Source of the DNA: Metridium senile
Lineage: Eukaryota > Cnidaria > Anthozoa > Actiniaria > Metridiidae
Direction of reading: 5' to 3'
NCBI GenBank assembly: GCA_949775045.1
Contig: OX459096.1
Location: 38,611,316-38,675,315 of the forward strand
Length of the DNA stretch: 64,000 nt
The notes beneath the pieces were generated by a model that worked only from the letters and a program-made list of their open reading frames with translations, was not told the origin of the DNA and made no database searches. The position numbers and the translations under genes were made by a program. The first letter of the stretch is position 1; every line of letters begins with the position of its first letter. Shown here in pieces: positions 24,401 to 35,189 of this stretch.

Positions 24401-25257
24401 CGAACTGCCCAGTTGCAGCAGGTGGTTGAATGTTTGAGTGATTTGATATTCTCTCATTTGTAATTCCACAAGTCTCTAAATTTAACAACTAAGCATACTT
24501 GACAAAATTAGGCAATTGTAATTACTAGGAAACAAAAATGGATCTATTTTCTCTAGTTTTTTTTCATTCAATGATTTTATTTTTGTTAATCTGAAATAAC
24601 GTAAAGTTTAATTAATTTACAAGTACACAGTACACACTAGATGTGGCACCCAAACAGACTTACAAGTACTTCATTTAAAGTAAAACTTATTTGGTATTAT
24701 TTTATTTTTCATATCTTCGAAAATATACTACTTTTTATTCGCATTTGTTTTGGAGCGATATTAGATATATAATAACACATTTGGTAAGTTTTTTTTAAAG
24801 AGTACGCTGGCGGCTAGAAGCCTATCTTCAGCTCACCTCGGTTTTACTAATTTTGTCCATACTTTCGACAATGTTCTGGTATATTCGTATTTTACTTTTA
24901 ACCAAAACGCATGAATAAGCAAAGCTGAGCAAGCTCATTCAACCAAATCGGTCATTATTAGACTACGTCAGCTTTAGACCATATTTATGCAGCTATTGAA
25001 TAATATCAGGATGTTTTGACGATAATGTGGACTGATGATTTTACGACATGAACTAGATTATATATTTGATAGGTATACTTACACTTGAAGGCATGTTCGC
25101 TATGGTCACTGCCATCAACTGGAATCAAAACCTTCCTCTCTGACGAATTTTTCAATACTTCATCCAAATTCCATTTGCATAAGACAACAGTCCTATTTCC
25201 ACATGGAGTTTCTTCGGTTTTTTTGGTAGTTTCTTCTCGTACCTTGTCACAGCTCAT
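21494..25257 (-). CDS. Universal stress protein gene 3 (four exons, 194 aa, N-terminal extension)
   Basis: Coding exons: 25083-25257, 23158-23247, 22286-22392 and 21494-21706, phases 1, 1, 0. Intron 1 splits a Phe codon (T|TT). The USP domain starts late, with RKVLIPVDGSDHSEHAFK at residues 41-58. The 40 residues before it are polar with Cys at 3, 19 and 27 and match none of the neighbours. Other landmarks are IVILVHTIELPPKAA (exon 2), NYHKEW (exon 3) and the nucleotide-binding motif G160-SR-G163-x9-G173-S174, then SVSDYVIHHSHVPVAVVPP. No upstream in-frame ATG is seen; an internal start near the domain would need residues other than Met, so the extension is probably real. Intron 2 holds a SINE copy ending just beside exon 2, and a GAT/GTT-rich simple repeat lies in intron 3. 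Confidence 0.9.
21895..22180. repeat. Imperfect GTT/GAT trinucleotide-rich repeat
   Basis: The run begins (GTT)n at about 21901-21918, then (GAT)n, followed by repeated units such as GGTGCTGATAATG and ATGATGATTATTATAATGAT. A decayed simple repeat or minisatellite in intron 3 of USP gene 3. Open frames here are compositional. Confidence 0.75.
22861..23145 (+). mobile_element. tRNA-derived SINE, copy 2 (in USP gene 3 intron 2)
   Basis: The head contains a box-B-like GGTTCGAGTCCCGG. The body reads GGGCATGGATAATATGTGAG, TTTTTTCCGAGTTATCCGG, TAGTGAGTGTCTGTCTGAGT and CAGGGCACACGTGTCCAG, with a (TTTA)n tail. It is the same family as 9389-9682, in the opposite orientation. The region of box A is partly lost. 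It ends about 13 bp from the splice donor of exon 2. Confidence 0.8.
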
Positions 25258-25383
25258 CGTGAAGATACTTGCAGTAAACCTACGTACGTTTGTCGATTTT
25301 GAGATTTTTTTAAAAGATGTTGTTTGCGATTCTTAAGTTAGCAACAGACGCCATAACATGCTGTGACATGGCTTCAGGTTGGT

Positions 25384-25532
25384 AGACCGAATCGAAATAT
25401 GGACATATCATATTGTTCTTGATTGGCTAGCCTCGAGATCGCGTTGGAAAACAATGAAATTTCCACACGTATACGAGGCTGGGCAGTCAATAAAGATATA
25501 TCCTTATTCCAATTGGCCGCCATGTTTCTATG
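25384..25532. repeat. Interspersed repeat 'CGAATCGAAATATGG / GGCCGCCAT', copy 1
   Basis: It shares the order 'accgaatcaaaatatgg, glob of ~100 bp with CACGAGGCT and CAGTCAA(G/T)AA' with 46557-46690 and, more weakly, 36750-36850. The ends are approximately inverted (CCGAATCGAAATATGG versus the complementary CCATATTTCGATTCGG of the 46.6-kb copy). Probably a MITE. Confidence 0.55.
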
Positions 25533-25687
25533 CGATAGTATTCTGATGTATACTTCTCCAAAAGTATCCCAAAAAAACAATTATAAGTCGCAGTTTTAAT
25601 TAAAAAAAAAACGCAAAATAAACCAGCATGAAGCAGAAAATATATTTGTATGATGAGAAGCAACAGTTTCTAAGCTAGTGCCGCTAA

Positions 25688-25895
25688 AGGCCCGTTTACA
25701 CTAACAATTTTGTCGCGCGAATAGAGTTGCAATTTCAATGGCTATTTTATCGCAGCTTTGTCGCCGCAATTTCGAATACGCTCGAATTTAGGAGACAGAA
25801 AGTGGCAGCAAATTGCACTAAATTTCGAGCGTGTTCAAAGTATAGCATGCATTGACAAATCTGTCGCGCGACAAAATTGCTAGTTTAAATGCAAT
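25688..25895. mobile_element. Palindromic MITE with GCCCGTTTACACT-like end
   Basis: The left end CCCGTTTACACTAACAATTT, then TGTCGCGCG, mirrors the right end CGCGCGACAAAATTGC, then TAGTTTAAATG. GCAATTTCGAATACGCTCGAA and AATTTCGAGCGTGTTC form inner mirrored blocks. Confidence 0.6.
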
Positions 25896-26532
25896 CGGAT
25901 TATTTTTTGGTTTAGTTTCAAATCACGTCTGACCGCAAGCCCTGGTTCTAAAATAAATAAAAAACAGGTGCATACTGTGGCTAATCAATCACATCAGCAC
26001 TGACAGAATTAACAAATTACAAGTTCAATGCAACCGACATATTAAAACAACTGGTGATTTCTCAGGATATTTGTGGAGTAGTTTATTGCATCTATTTAAA
26101 AAAAATTAATTCAACTTTTCTAACGGTCATTTCTATTGACTTTTATTGACTATTCTTTCTTTTCGCTTTATAGTCATATTTGATCACCTATAGCTTTCTT
26201 CATTGTTGGGTTGTCTCTATTGTTTCCTCAACTTATTTACTTTATTTTTATATTTTAATTACTTTCCAGCTCTTTCCAAGTAGCCTATTTCCTTACAGTT
26301 TGAATCGGCCGGCGATTAACTGTAGCTCATATATATCAACTAATTGTTTCGTAAATAAAAGCTAATAAAACATGCATGTTGGTTGTGACAAAATGTCAGA
26401 TACATCATCATTCAAGTCTGATATCCTGATATTTTGTTAAACCATTCATAGTCTCCCTTGCAGCCGTTTTTAGTGTCGGGCTTCCTGTGTTTCTCCACAG
26501 AATTAACAATACAACTAGTCGTTTCTATCAAA

Positions 26533-26630
26533 AGTAAATTGCTGCGAGCTAGCGGTTTACATAATATTCCAAAGGCAGCCCAGTAAATTGCTGCGAGCTA
26601 GCGGTTTACATAATATTCCAAAGGCAGCCC
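26533..26630. repeat. Exact 49-bp tandem duplication
   Basis: Two copies (26533-26581 and 26582-26630) starting AGTAAATTGCTGCGAGC and ending AAAGGCAGCCC. They look identical over nearly the whole length, so the duplication is recent or an assembly artefact. Confidence 0.85.
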
Positions 26631-27033
26631 AATCTTGGCTATTCAGTAAACGAATATGTAAGCATTATATTCAATAACTTGTCGAAATAGTACGTTTTTA
26701 GTAATATTACATGCATGTGATTAGCGCTCGTGGAGTAGCGTTACGGTTACGTGATAAGTTTAGAATCGCACAGGAATTCCATATTGCAAGCATTGCTGTG
26801 TAACTGTTCATTATTAACTCGTTCGAAAAGTCGACTTATTATCTTCTTTAGCTTAAGAATTTGCCAGAAAATAGTCTCTAATTGCTAACAAATAGTGACA
26901 AATTGAATGACTTTCAACAAAGGAGAAGGATATCTTTATTTACGTTTACTAATAATCAATACCATTGTTCACATTACAGTTTTTACAATCTTGACCTCCA
27001 AGGGCATCCAGATTAAGTCAATCTCCTTCGGTA

Positions 27034-27173
27034 AAGTTATTACAGTTATATGCAAATGATTGCAAACAATGGATTCAAATCGAGGCTTTCGGGCAAACCT
27101 ATTGTTTTCGCCCGAAAGCCTCCACTTCAACCCATTGTTCAAAATCATTTGCATATAACTGTAATAACAGCTA
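27034..27173. mobile_element. Palindromic MITE with ~60-bp arms
   Basis: AGTTATTACAGTTATATGCA, AAATGATT and CGAGGCTTTCGGGC on the left are mirrored by GCCCGAAAGCCTCC, AAATCATTTGCATATAACTG and TAATAACA on the right, around a short AT-rich loop. A third TATTACAGTTTTA word lies at about 27278. Confidence 0.7.
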
Positions 27174-29237
27174 TTCAAACCACATAACAGCGCTGAAAAA
27201 CTCGTAAAAGATCATTGTCGTCCGCGAGAAATGTCACCAAAAGTCGTCCAGCAATAAATAAGTATGATTTTGACATTATTACAGTTTTAAAAAGATGATT
27301 TAAGGTAGTTCGGGACCCAGCCGTAATCACATAATTTCGTTTTTTAGCTTTTAGTATTTTCCGATTTGAAAATCATGGGAACGTTATGCATTCACAAGAC
27401 AAGCACATCGTCTCAGCAAAAAATCTCCTGAATTTAGACCCGCATTCACGAGAAATCAAGATTTCTCGTTAAATTCATGATTTTTTCGCATTCAAATCGG
27501 CGTCGTTTTAGTGTCGATTTTTGGAACTATAATGCGTCATATAAATTAGTGTTTTGGGCAAGAATTACGAATTAAACTGGTCATAATCAGCTTAACATCG
27601 ATTCTAGAGATATTAGCGGACCAAAAAATGTTAAAGTTTGTTTCGATAATGTTATAGGGAACTAGTTACCAGTCCCGCACGGACAAAAAATAGGTTCACG
27701 AAATATACATGTTAAATGGTTTTCGTGCTTTAACTCGGAAAAGAGCGCGGTGTCACCCCATTTTTATTTTATAGATGGATTTCCCTTATCAGAACTCTTC
27801 ATTCCGTGAAATAAAAATGATATGGTTTTCGAGCGCAAAATGTGGTATTTTTCACATTTTGAGTGTATTTTTGTATCAAAATTCTCGACATGCACGTACT
27901 TTTCGCAGTATTTTTTTGCCCAAAGGATTTTCTTGAGTAAAACATGACAAATAATATGTTTGTTTGGAAAATGCCTTTCTTTTGCAAATGCTTGTTAAAA
28001 AGTTTGCTATCGGGAAAAATAGAATAAATAGCGTTTTATGTTTCAAATTCCGACAATTTTTGTGACAAAAAACAAACAAAATGGGCCCCAGTCTACCGCC
28101 CTTATCTCCGAAACGAGCACGGTGACCCATTATTTTTATTTTAAAAAACTTTCGAATCGAGATTTTTGCTGGCTTATGGCACACAGGAACCCCAAAATTA
28201 GTGTTGCTGCTCGCCTGATGGCTCGCTGCAACAGGTAACACGTGATTCTTTCCGAGTTGTTTATCTGTTTTCAGCAGTTTGAATTTCAACAGTGAACATG
28301 GAAAATAACTATTGAATAATATGACCTTATGTGGTATCACGTGACATTCCAATCAGTGTTAATGACTTTTATGGTGGACAATTACATCAATGAATTCACC
28401 AACTAACAATCTCATGTAGCTTCCTTCAGCTTTTTATTCACAAATTTGATATATATTTTTTGAAGGAGAATAAAATCACAGTTACACGCAGTAGATCACC
28501 AAGTACAGGATACACCTAATTGCAATCATGTTATCACATGAAATATTACCTTAATAATTTAGTAAGAAAGAAAGTAACAAAAGCAAGAGTTCAGCTTGAG
28601 TGAAATTATTTTGTATTTTAATTAATTCCTTTCACACTAAATTACAACAGTCAGGACAACGTTCATGCAATTGGTTGTATATGGTATGGTAGGTTTGTTG
28701 GATTAAAATCGGTGGCGCTGCGTAGGTGCTTAAAGTCGCCATCTACATCAAGTGTTATAACTTGTCTAGACGAAGTAATTTGTGCACAAAGTAAATATAA
28801 TAGTCCATTTTTTTCGTCAATTAAAATACCTACTAAAAGCACTTTAACACCCATGAGAAATGATTAGTTCTGTGATAGTGTGAGCTATTATTGATCCAGT
28901 AGACTAATCGGCAGCGGCTGAAAGTTTACAACTAATGTGTACCTTAATAACCTAGAACGTTCAGTTTCTTATCAGTTTTTTATCTTTAGTAATCTAAATC
29001 AACAGAGAATTCTAGGGGCAGTATGGGAGAGATGCAGTAGTAAGAGGGAAAGGAAACAGAGTAAAGAAGTAGCTCCCTTCAAGTTCTTTCTCGCCAAATC
29101 ACCGCCTCCTCTATTCTCTCTATTCCTGACTATGACAAGGAATAAGCCAATTAATGCAGCTAGGTTACTTTCAGTATACTGGAAGTATAAAATTGAGCTA
29201 TAGATGTACCATGTACTTTTACTGTCCCGTACAAGTA

Positions 29238-29553
29238 TATCCACTTTATTTAAAAATCGTTGTCACAATCAAAGGTACAGTTTCCGGCAAATCCACACTC
29301 CGAATCCTGCAATGGAATTAAATCGTCATTGTTTTCTCTTGTTAGCGATTTATTCATATAGCATGATATTTTGGTTGTACGTTTTTGTGTTATATGAACA
29401 TAGCAAGTTGTTGCAGAGTCAGATAACGAAACAAATATTTCTTTAAAAAACCGTGTATAATAAATCACAAATAATATTCATATTACCGACATCCTTTGCA
29501 GGCTTCAGAGTGTGGACTGTTGCTTAGTCTGCGACAACAATTTTTGAAATAGG
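29238..29553. mobile_element. MITE of the 'CACCTATTTCAAAA' family, copy 3
   Basis: The body words ATTTATTCATATAGCATGAT, TGTGTTATATGAACATAGCA, CAAATATTTCTTTAAAAAAC and ATTACCGACATCC match 4889-5161. The right end reads GGCTTCAGAGTGTGGACT, then TTTTTGAAATAGGTA; the left inverted counterpart is ATTTAAAAATCGTTGTC and CCACACTCCGAATCCTGCAA. It ends about 107 bp from the stop codon of USP gene 4. Confidence 0.7.
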
Positions 29554-29659
29554 TAGTATATAGATAGAGAGAGTGAAATGTCGTGCCAGACATGGAGTGT
29601 TACACAATGCAAGGGTGACAATCAAAAATCCAAATCTTTCCAAGTGACGTCGGTGTTGA

Positions 29660-32600
29660 TCAAATCTCCTTTGTCGAGTCAGATAATGATCCCGTTGATG
29701 AATTATTGTTAACAGTAGTGGCCGGGGCTGTGTTTTGTCTCTTTACCCGGTCTTTACCAGGAGATGGACTGCGCGGACTAACAACATCGTGATCACGGAC
29801 GACACAGACAGGTAAATGTGAGTTATGAACCACATAGTCACTGACACTTCCGAGAATTGTACGACGCATTTTACTGAGGCCACGTGACCCGAGGACGATC
29901 ATAGCAACGTTGTTTTCCTTAGAAACCTTACAGATGGAAGGGCCAGGAATGGAACGTTCGTCTTGCACGGCGCTTAATATTTCAATCTGTGGATTTCAGT
30001 GCATCATTACACACTTTAAAAACGAGCTGGGAGCAGGGACTAGTTTTGATTTTTTTTTATCCAAAAAGAACCTTTTATAATAATAATAATAACAACTTTA
30101 TTAGACAGGGTGACTTACCATTCCTGATAATTTTCAGGTGGTGGCCTCAGGATATAAAATATATGTACATGAATATCAGTGTCATTTAAAAAGCAACTTA
30201 AAAAGTACATCTACAAACATTTTTAGTAGTTCTCTCAAAGAACTAAAGTTATTTCCTTTGAAGAGTACCGAGAAATAACAAAGAATGTTTTATATAGAGA
30301 GGTGAAAAAATATAGGGGTTTCTAGTTGTCAGACGAGTTGGTTTGACATTACCCAGAAAGCACTTTGATCTTAGTACGCAATAGAAAAACTTTATCAATA
30401 TAATCATAACAATTTTGCTGTATTGATATCTTACTTTTTTGTCGTCACATCTTTGCTGATAGCTTTTCAACATTGTCCTACTTTCATCGCGTATACAATC
30501 AATTTGTCTTCGCCATACTTCAAACGGCTTCTCTGCGACTGTATCAAAATAACAATAATTAATATTTGTTGTAGGAACAAACGCCTAACTTTTTCTGATA
30601 TAAACTATCATTTTCCCCTTTTTTTTATTTATCTTACACAAATACTGTACTCTCTTTCTCTTTCTCTCTCGATAGGTAGACGTACAGTGACCTATTTTGT
30701 TTTGCTTTTGCCAATCAACCATTGTTATAAGAACAAAGAAAATTAAAGATCTATATTGTGAAAATGGTTGGCAAATTAGCATTACAATACCAACACTACG
30801 CTCACCTATCTCTCATCGTTTTTCAACTGATTAAAGTTTGAAGCCAGTTTTCACTTTTACGTCAGTTCTTTCTTCTTCTTTTTTCAAATATTTCCCTCTA
30901 TCCCTTTGAGTTCCTTTCCTTGTCATTCAACCATTTCCTAACCCTCCTACTTCCCAATTAGATTACTTGAACAACTCAATCAGTTATTGAAAGATCTGCC
31001 GCTTTTCCTGAGGGCTCAAGGGCTTTTGACTAGAACTTTCTATCGAAAAGCCTGAATTTTGCATTATAGATAGACGCAGATTTGCTGGTCTACAATCACG
31101 CACATGTTTCGATCAGAAAATTAAAATCATTGACTGAAAGACAACTGAAGTTGAATTAGATTAGCAAGGTATTTGTCAACGTATTTTCGACTTATGTTAC
31201 CTTTCTAGTATGTACAAAGTGACTATCAGTTGACGTTAGAAATTATGGCAAATACTACATGTGTCATTGTATTTAAAGTATCATAGGACTAAATCTAGGG
31301 GGCTGTTTATATGAAGGCGAGTTGTCCCTGCTAGCCGGGATAACTCTATTGTTTTATATTAACCTGGGGACACACAACAATAGAGTTATCCCGGCTAGCA
31401 GCTAGGGACAACTCGCCTTCATATATACAGCCCTTAGCTTTCCTTTTTGAAAATCGCGTAGTGCTTTGTTAGTTATTGCTGTTGTATGTAAAGGTACTAA
31501 CATGTTTTGTTGGCAAAAGACAAAGATTATCATTTTTTTGTCAATTAATATATGATTTGTGTATGATTATGATCGTCGCGGAGAAATAAGCAATTTATGT
31601 AATTGCAATTATAGAAGCCCGAAAAAAATTCGGGACTTCAACGGGATTTGAACCCATGACCTTTGCAGTACCGGTGCAATGCTCTACCAACTGAGCTATG
31701 AAGCCACATATGTTGGTAGGAGGTCATTTTGTTGAGTTCATTCGCCCACAGAGTGTGTGGCTTCATAGCTCAGTTGGTAGAGCATTGCACTGGTACTGCA
31801 AAGGTCATGGGTTCAAATCCCGTTGAAGTCCCGAATTTTTTTCGGGCTTCTATAATTGCAATTATATAAATTGCTTATTTCTCCGCGACGATCATAATCA
31901 TACACAAATCATATAACCGCGGATCAGACCCACATATATACAATTAATATATCAATAACAATATTTCTTTTGTCTCGAAAAATTTGCTTTTACAAACCTT
32001 TAAAGCGTGATACACACAATATTAAGATATAGAAAACACGACTGAAAACAATATCAGAATTCACTTTGACCGACAAAGTACTTATTCCCAAAGAGAATTC
32101 AATAACAGTTGCATGGAAAACAAATTGAGGCCAAGGGAAGAGAAGGAACGTCAGGGGTAAAGGTTCCGGGTAAATACTCGTCAGGAATTATAAAAAAAAA
32201 TATAAATTATATATCGAAAGTCCTTTTTCATTTTCAACCCCTCAGAATAACCGACAATGCACATAAAAAAACACAAAACGAAAAATGTGCATCTATGCAT
32301 ACAGAAAGAAATGGGATCTTAAATTACTTTTTATCCTACCTTAAAAGATACCAAAAAAATTTCAATTAAGAGATGTTTAACCCTTTAAGGGATACGACGA
32401 ACATGAATGTTCCCGATACTTTTACCGGCCCTCCCCGCCTTGGTCCGTAATTAGGGGAGACGCACGAGTTTAAATAATATAATTTAGCTTCGAGGAGTAA
32501 ATGAAAACCTGCCTGGGAACGAGTATGAAACACAGGTATAATATTCAATGTATATTTATATGCTGTGTCCTTGATATTAATTGTATAATAAAATACTTAC

Positions 32601-34920
32601 AAGGAAAAGGTGTTGGTGGTTTTGGCGGGAGTTCAAGAGAATGGATTAATATTAGTACGTCTCCGTCTTGATGGATATTGTTACAGTACCCTGTTGATGA
32701 CAAAACATACATATTACTTCCTGGATGGCAGTTAAGCATCATATTATATACATCATTTAGAACGGAAAAAAGACGTTTACCTAGTGACAAAATTATAACA
32801 AAATAAACCATCAAATAAATAAACATATAAACAAACAAATAAACAATCAAACAAACAAATAAACAATCAAATAAACAATCAAATAAACAATCAATAATTA
32901 AATAAACAAACAAGCCAACAAATAAACAAACAAATAAACAAACAAATAAACAAACAAACAAACAAACAATCAAATAAACAATCAAATAATCAAACAAACA
33001 AACAAATAAATAAACAAACAAACAATCAAACAAACAATCAAATAAACAAACAAATAAACAACCAACCAACCAACCAAATAAACAACCAAATAAACAAACA
33101 AACAAACAAGCAAATAAACAAGCAAATAAACATTCAAATAAACAAATAAACAAACAAACAAATAAACAATCAAATAACAAATAAACAAACAAATAAATAA
33201 ATAAACAAATAAGCAATCAATCAAATAAACAAATAAACAAACAAATAAACAAATAAACAAACAAACAAACAAAATAGCACAGACCGGGCGGTAAGCAACA
33301 CTTCAAGGCAACGAAAAATAAATGAATATTTAAAGACCTAGGCTACGTGGGATACGGGCTTAAAATGAAAATCGAGGAGACATATTGGCTACAATTAGCT
33401 CTAATTAACTGGAGCGCGCGGCGCCGGCACTGAATTTTTCAATGTTTATTTGCAAAGTGTTTTTGTTTATTACTATTTTTTTTTTACTATTTTTTCTAGC
33501 ATTTGGTATTTCTTAAAATAACTTTCTAGAAGGTCTATCGTCTATTTGACGTGCTGTAGTCAAAATACCACATGTACCCCGTGGAAACAGTCATTTATGA
33601 TTAATAAAAGATTATAATTAGTGTTGAATCATGCTTTTATTGGCGATAGATCGCTACCCCTTACTGTGTGCTCCTAAGCAATGGGTTGGACTTTGAATAA
33701 TTGTTCAAATACTGGTTTTATCTCGTTTATCTTTGATATGTGTTTACGGCCGAGATCAAGTAAATCTAGAATATAATCATTCCATTTAATCCGATTAAAC
33801 TTGAAAACCGGATTCTATTTGAAAAAATGGAAAAACTCTCAGCTTGTACTTTACCACAATAATTACTTTCTCTCAATCATCATCTGGAGAGTTTTCATTT
33901 ATTCAAATTATAAAATTGACGCATTTCTAGAAATTAATTGTGATTTATTTGGAACTTGATAGCCTAGCAATGAAAAATTCACAGTGGTCAACCACCAAAA
34001 AAGTCACTTCCAATTTGTATTCAACAAAAACACTCACGCAGAAATAGCTTGTGCGATAATAATCTATAAGTTTACGTGAAATGCACTTATTTGAATATTT
34101 ACTATTACTGCCAATTCAAAACGTTTATACTTTTACTTGCTGCCGGAAAAACGGCTTTGTCCCTACAGGAACTTGAGATATAGACTGAATGCTTGCAAAA
34201 AAAAAACTACCAAATTGCGATGATTTAAATGAAGACAACAATAGAGCTTAATGTGCTCCGAACCGAAGCTTAAATGAATACTATGTTCACATATTCTTTT
34301 CAAAAGGTTTCTGAAAGTGCTCTGGAATAAAATATTTCAATCCAAAACCGGTTGTTAGTCTGAGAAAACAGACATTCTTTGATTCGTTTCTCTTCTCCAG
34401 GCTACACGAATTAATGTATAATAATTATGCAGAAAAATACAATAAAACTCTTTATAAGTCTTCGACCCTCAAAATTCGTTCACAAAACTGTACGGCTTGT
34501 TGTCAAACAGATATATATTTTTCAGTGAAGATTGAAGTATTGTCATCTTTTTAACACTGAGCGTGTTGGTCTCAATGTCAAAAACTAATACATTGAATGC
34601 TTTAAATTATTTAAGAGTAGAGAAAAATTAAAATAGTTAAAAAGGGGAGAATCGCAATTTGATAAGCCTGTTAATTTTACACCTTCAATTGTAGAAATTC
34701 TAATTTACCTTTTAGTGTTATGTACGTCCTTAGAGAAAATAGTTTTTTTCAAGTAAATGAATGAGAATTGAAGTACGGCATATAACTTAATAAATACAAA
34801 AGTATTAAACGGATTCAAGACAAAATGTCTGTATGTTTTCTTTAATATGTACTTACATTCGAAGGCTTTTTCACTGTGTTGACTTCCATCAATGGCAATC
34901 AAAATTCTTCGTTCGGCCAT
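29660..34920 (-). CDS. Universal stress protein gene 4 (four exons, 194 aa, Ser/Pro-rich tail)
   Basis: Coding exons: 34857-34920, 32601-32690, 30435-30538 and 29660-29986, phases 1, 1, 0, first intron splitting a Trp codon. The N-terminus is minimal: MAERRILIAIDGSQHSEKAF. Exon 2 gives VLILIHSLELPPKPPTPFP, exon 3 the helix with WRRQIDCIRDES, and exon 4 the motif G119-SR-G122-x9-G132-S133. Within the motif the usual GxG following RG is LSK, and the HH after SDYVV is HN, so nucleotide contacts may differ. After the domain (about residue 150) a tail of some 45 residues follows, containing SPRSPSPG, a basic KDRVKRQ and a Ser/Thr/Asn-rich end (NNNSSTGSLSDSTKEI). No paralogue in the window has this tail. 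It looks disordered and phosphorylatable; this is inference. Introns carry a tRNA-bearing palindrome, a MITE and a long CAAATAAA-type repeat. Confidence 0.9.
31305..31435. mobile_element. Palindromic MITE (arms ~55 bp)
   Basis: GGGCTGTTTATATGAAGGCG, AGTTGTCCC, TAGCCGGGATAACTCTATTG on the left are mirrored by CAATAGAGTTATCCCGGCTA, GGGACAACTCGCC and TTCATATATACAGCCC on the right. The loop is about 20 bp. It is in intron 2 of USP gene 4. No confident target duplication. Confidence 0.8.
31633..31705 (-). tRNA. tRNA-Thr(GGT)-like sequence, left arm of the palindrome
   Basis: It is the inverted copy of the tRNA-like sequence in the right arm, with the same arms and boxes. The one clear difference is in the anticodon loop, CCGGTAC instead of CTGGTAC. 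This replaces the near-universal U33 before the anticodon, so this copy is less likely to act in translation. Confidence 0.5.
31759..31831 (+). tRNA. tRNA-Thr(GGT)-like sequence, right arm of the palindrome
   Basis: It folds as a cloverleaf: acceptor GGCTTCA pairs with TGAAGTC (one G-T), D-arm GCTC...GAGC, anticodon stem TTGCA/TGCAA with loop CTGGTAC (anticodon GGT), and T-arm ATGGG-TTCAAAT-CCCGT. Box A (TAGCTCAGTTGG) and box B (GGTTCAAATCC) are intact, without an intron. It is immediately followed by a hairpin and T run that could end Pol III transcription. Because it sits in a repeat, function as a true tRNA is doubtful; it may be a transposon-borne promoter. Confidence 0.6.
32817..33274. 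repeat. CAAA/TAAA tetranucleotide microsatellite (~460 bp)
   Basis: Irregular runs of CAAA, TAAA and CAAT units, interrupted by CCAACCAACC at about 33061-33076. The long open frames through it on the minus strand (poly Leu/Cys/Phe/Tyr) are compositional. It lies in intron 1 of USP gene 4. Confidence 0.95.
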
Positions 34921-35189
34921 ATCAAATACCTATACGTTCCTAGAGGGTGTGTTGTAAAAGTGACGGTCTTTCGAGATATACATCTATCTACCGCGTTCGC
35001 GAGAAAATCTTCCTTCGTGAATCAATTACTGATGCGTCATGAGCGGGGACTGGGCCTCACTTCAAGCCAACTCGAGGTTTCATATGTCCTTTGGTTTCGA
35101 TTGAGAGAGAAAGATAGCTTCTATGACTATAAGGGCGTCACTTCATCTATATTTAGACTAGATTATGTTTTAGTTAGAACAAAACTTTG

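Larger units (their letters stand above)
25258..29659. other. Spacer between USP genes 3 and 4
   Basis: It contains the promoter region of USP gene 3 (ATGCTGTGACATG at 25358-25370), several palindromic repeats (25380-25530, 25688-25892, 27034-27171), a 49-bp tandem duplication (26533-26630) and an unrecognised stretch at 27300-28360. That stretch has two similar blocks (GAGCGCGGTGTCACCCCAT and GAGCACGGTGACCCAT, each followed by an ATTTTTATTTTA word). A MITE copy ends at 29553. No protein family is recognised in its open frames. Confidence 0.5.
31549..31915. mobile_element. 367-bp palindromic element with a tRNA-like gene in each arm
   Basis: The left arm (about 31549-31708) and right arm (about 31756-31915) are near-perfect inverted copies: TATGATTTGTGTATGATTAT, CGTCGCGGAGAAATAAGC, TAATTGCAATTATAGAAGCC. 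A spacer of about 47 bp separates them. Each arm contains a small hairpin GCCCGAAAAAAATTCGGG directly after the 3' end of a tRNA-like sequence. From memory, similar palindromic tRNA-carrying repeats are common in coral genomes. It is in intron 2 of USP gene 4. Confidence 0.85.

Noticed and set aside
27876..28352. 158-codon open frame on the minus strand
   Set aside because: No recognisable motif, no splice context, and the region carries internal repeats. It may be repeat-derived; kept only as part of an unrecognised spacer.
31633..31831. Two genuine, translation-competent tRNA genes
   Set aside because: They are inside a palindromic repeat and one copy lacks U33, so I report tRNA-like sequences rather than confirmed functional tRNAs.
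32545..33272. Long open frames on the minus strand rich in Leu, Cys, Phe and Tyr
   Set aside because: They run through the CAAA/TAAA microsatellite; composition explains the openness and no domain is present. Only 32601-32690 is a real exon (USP gene 4).
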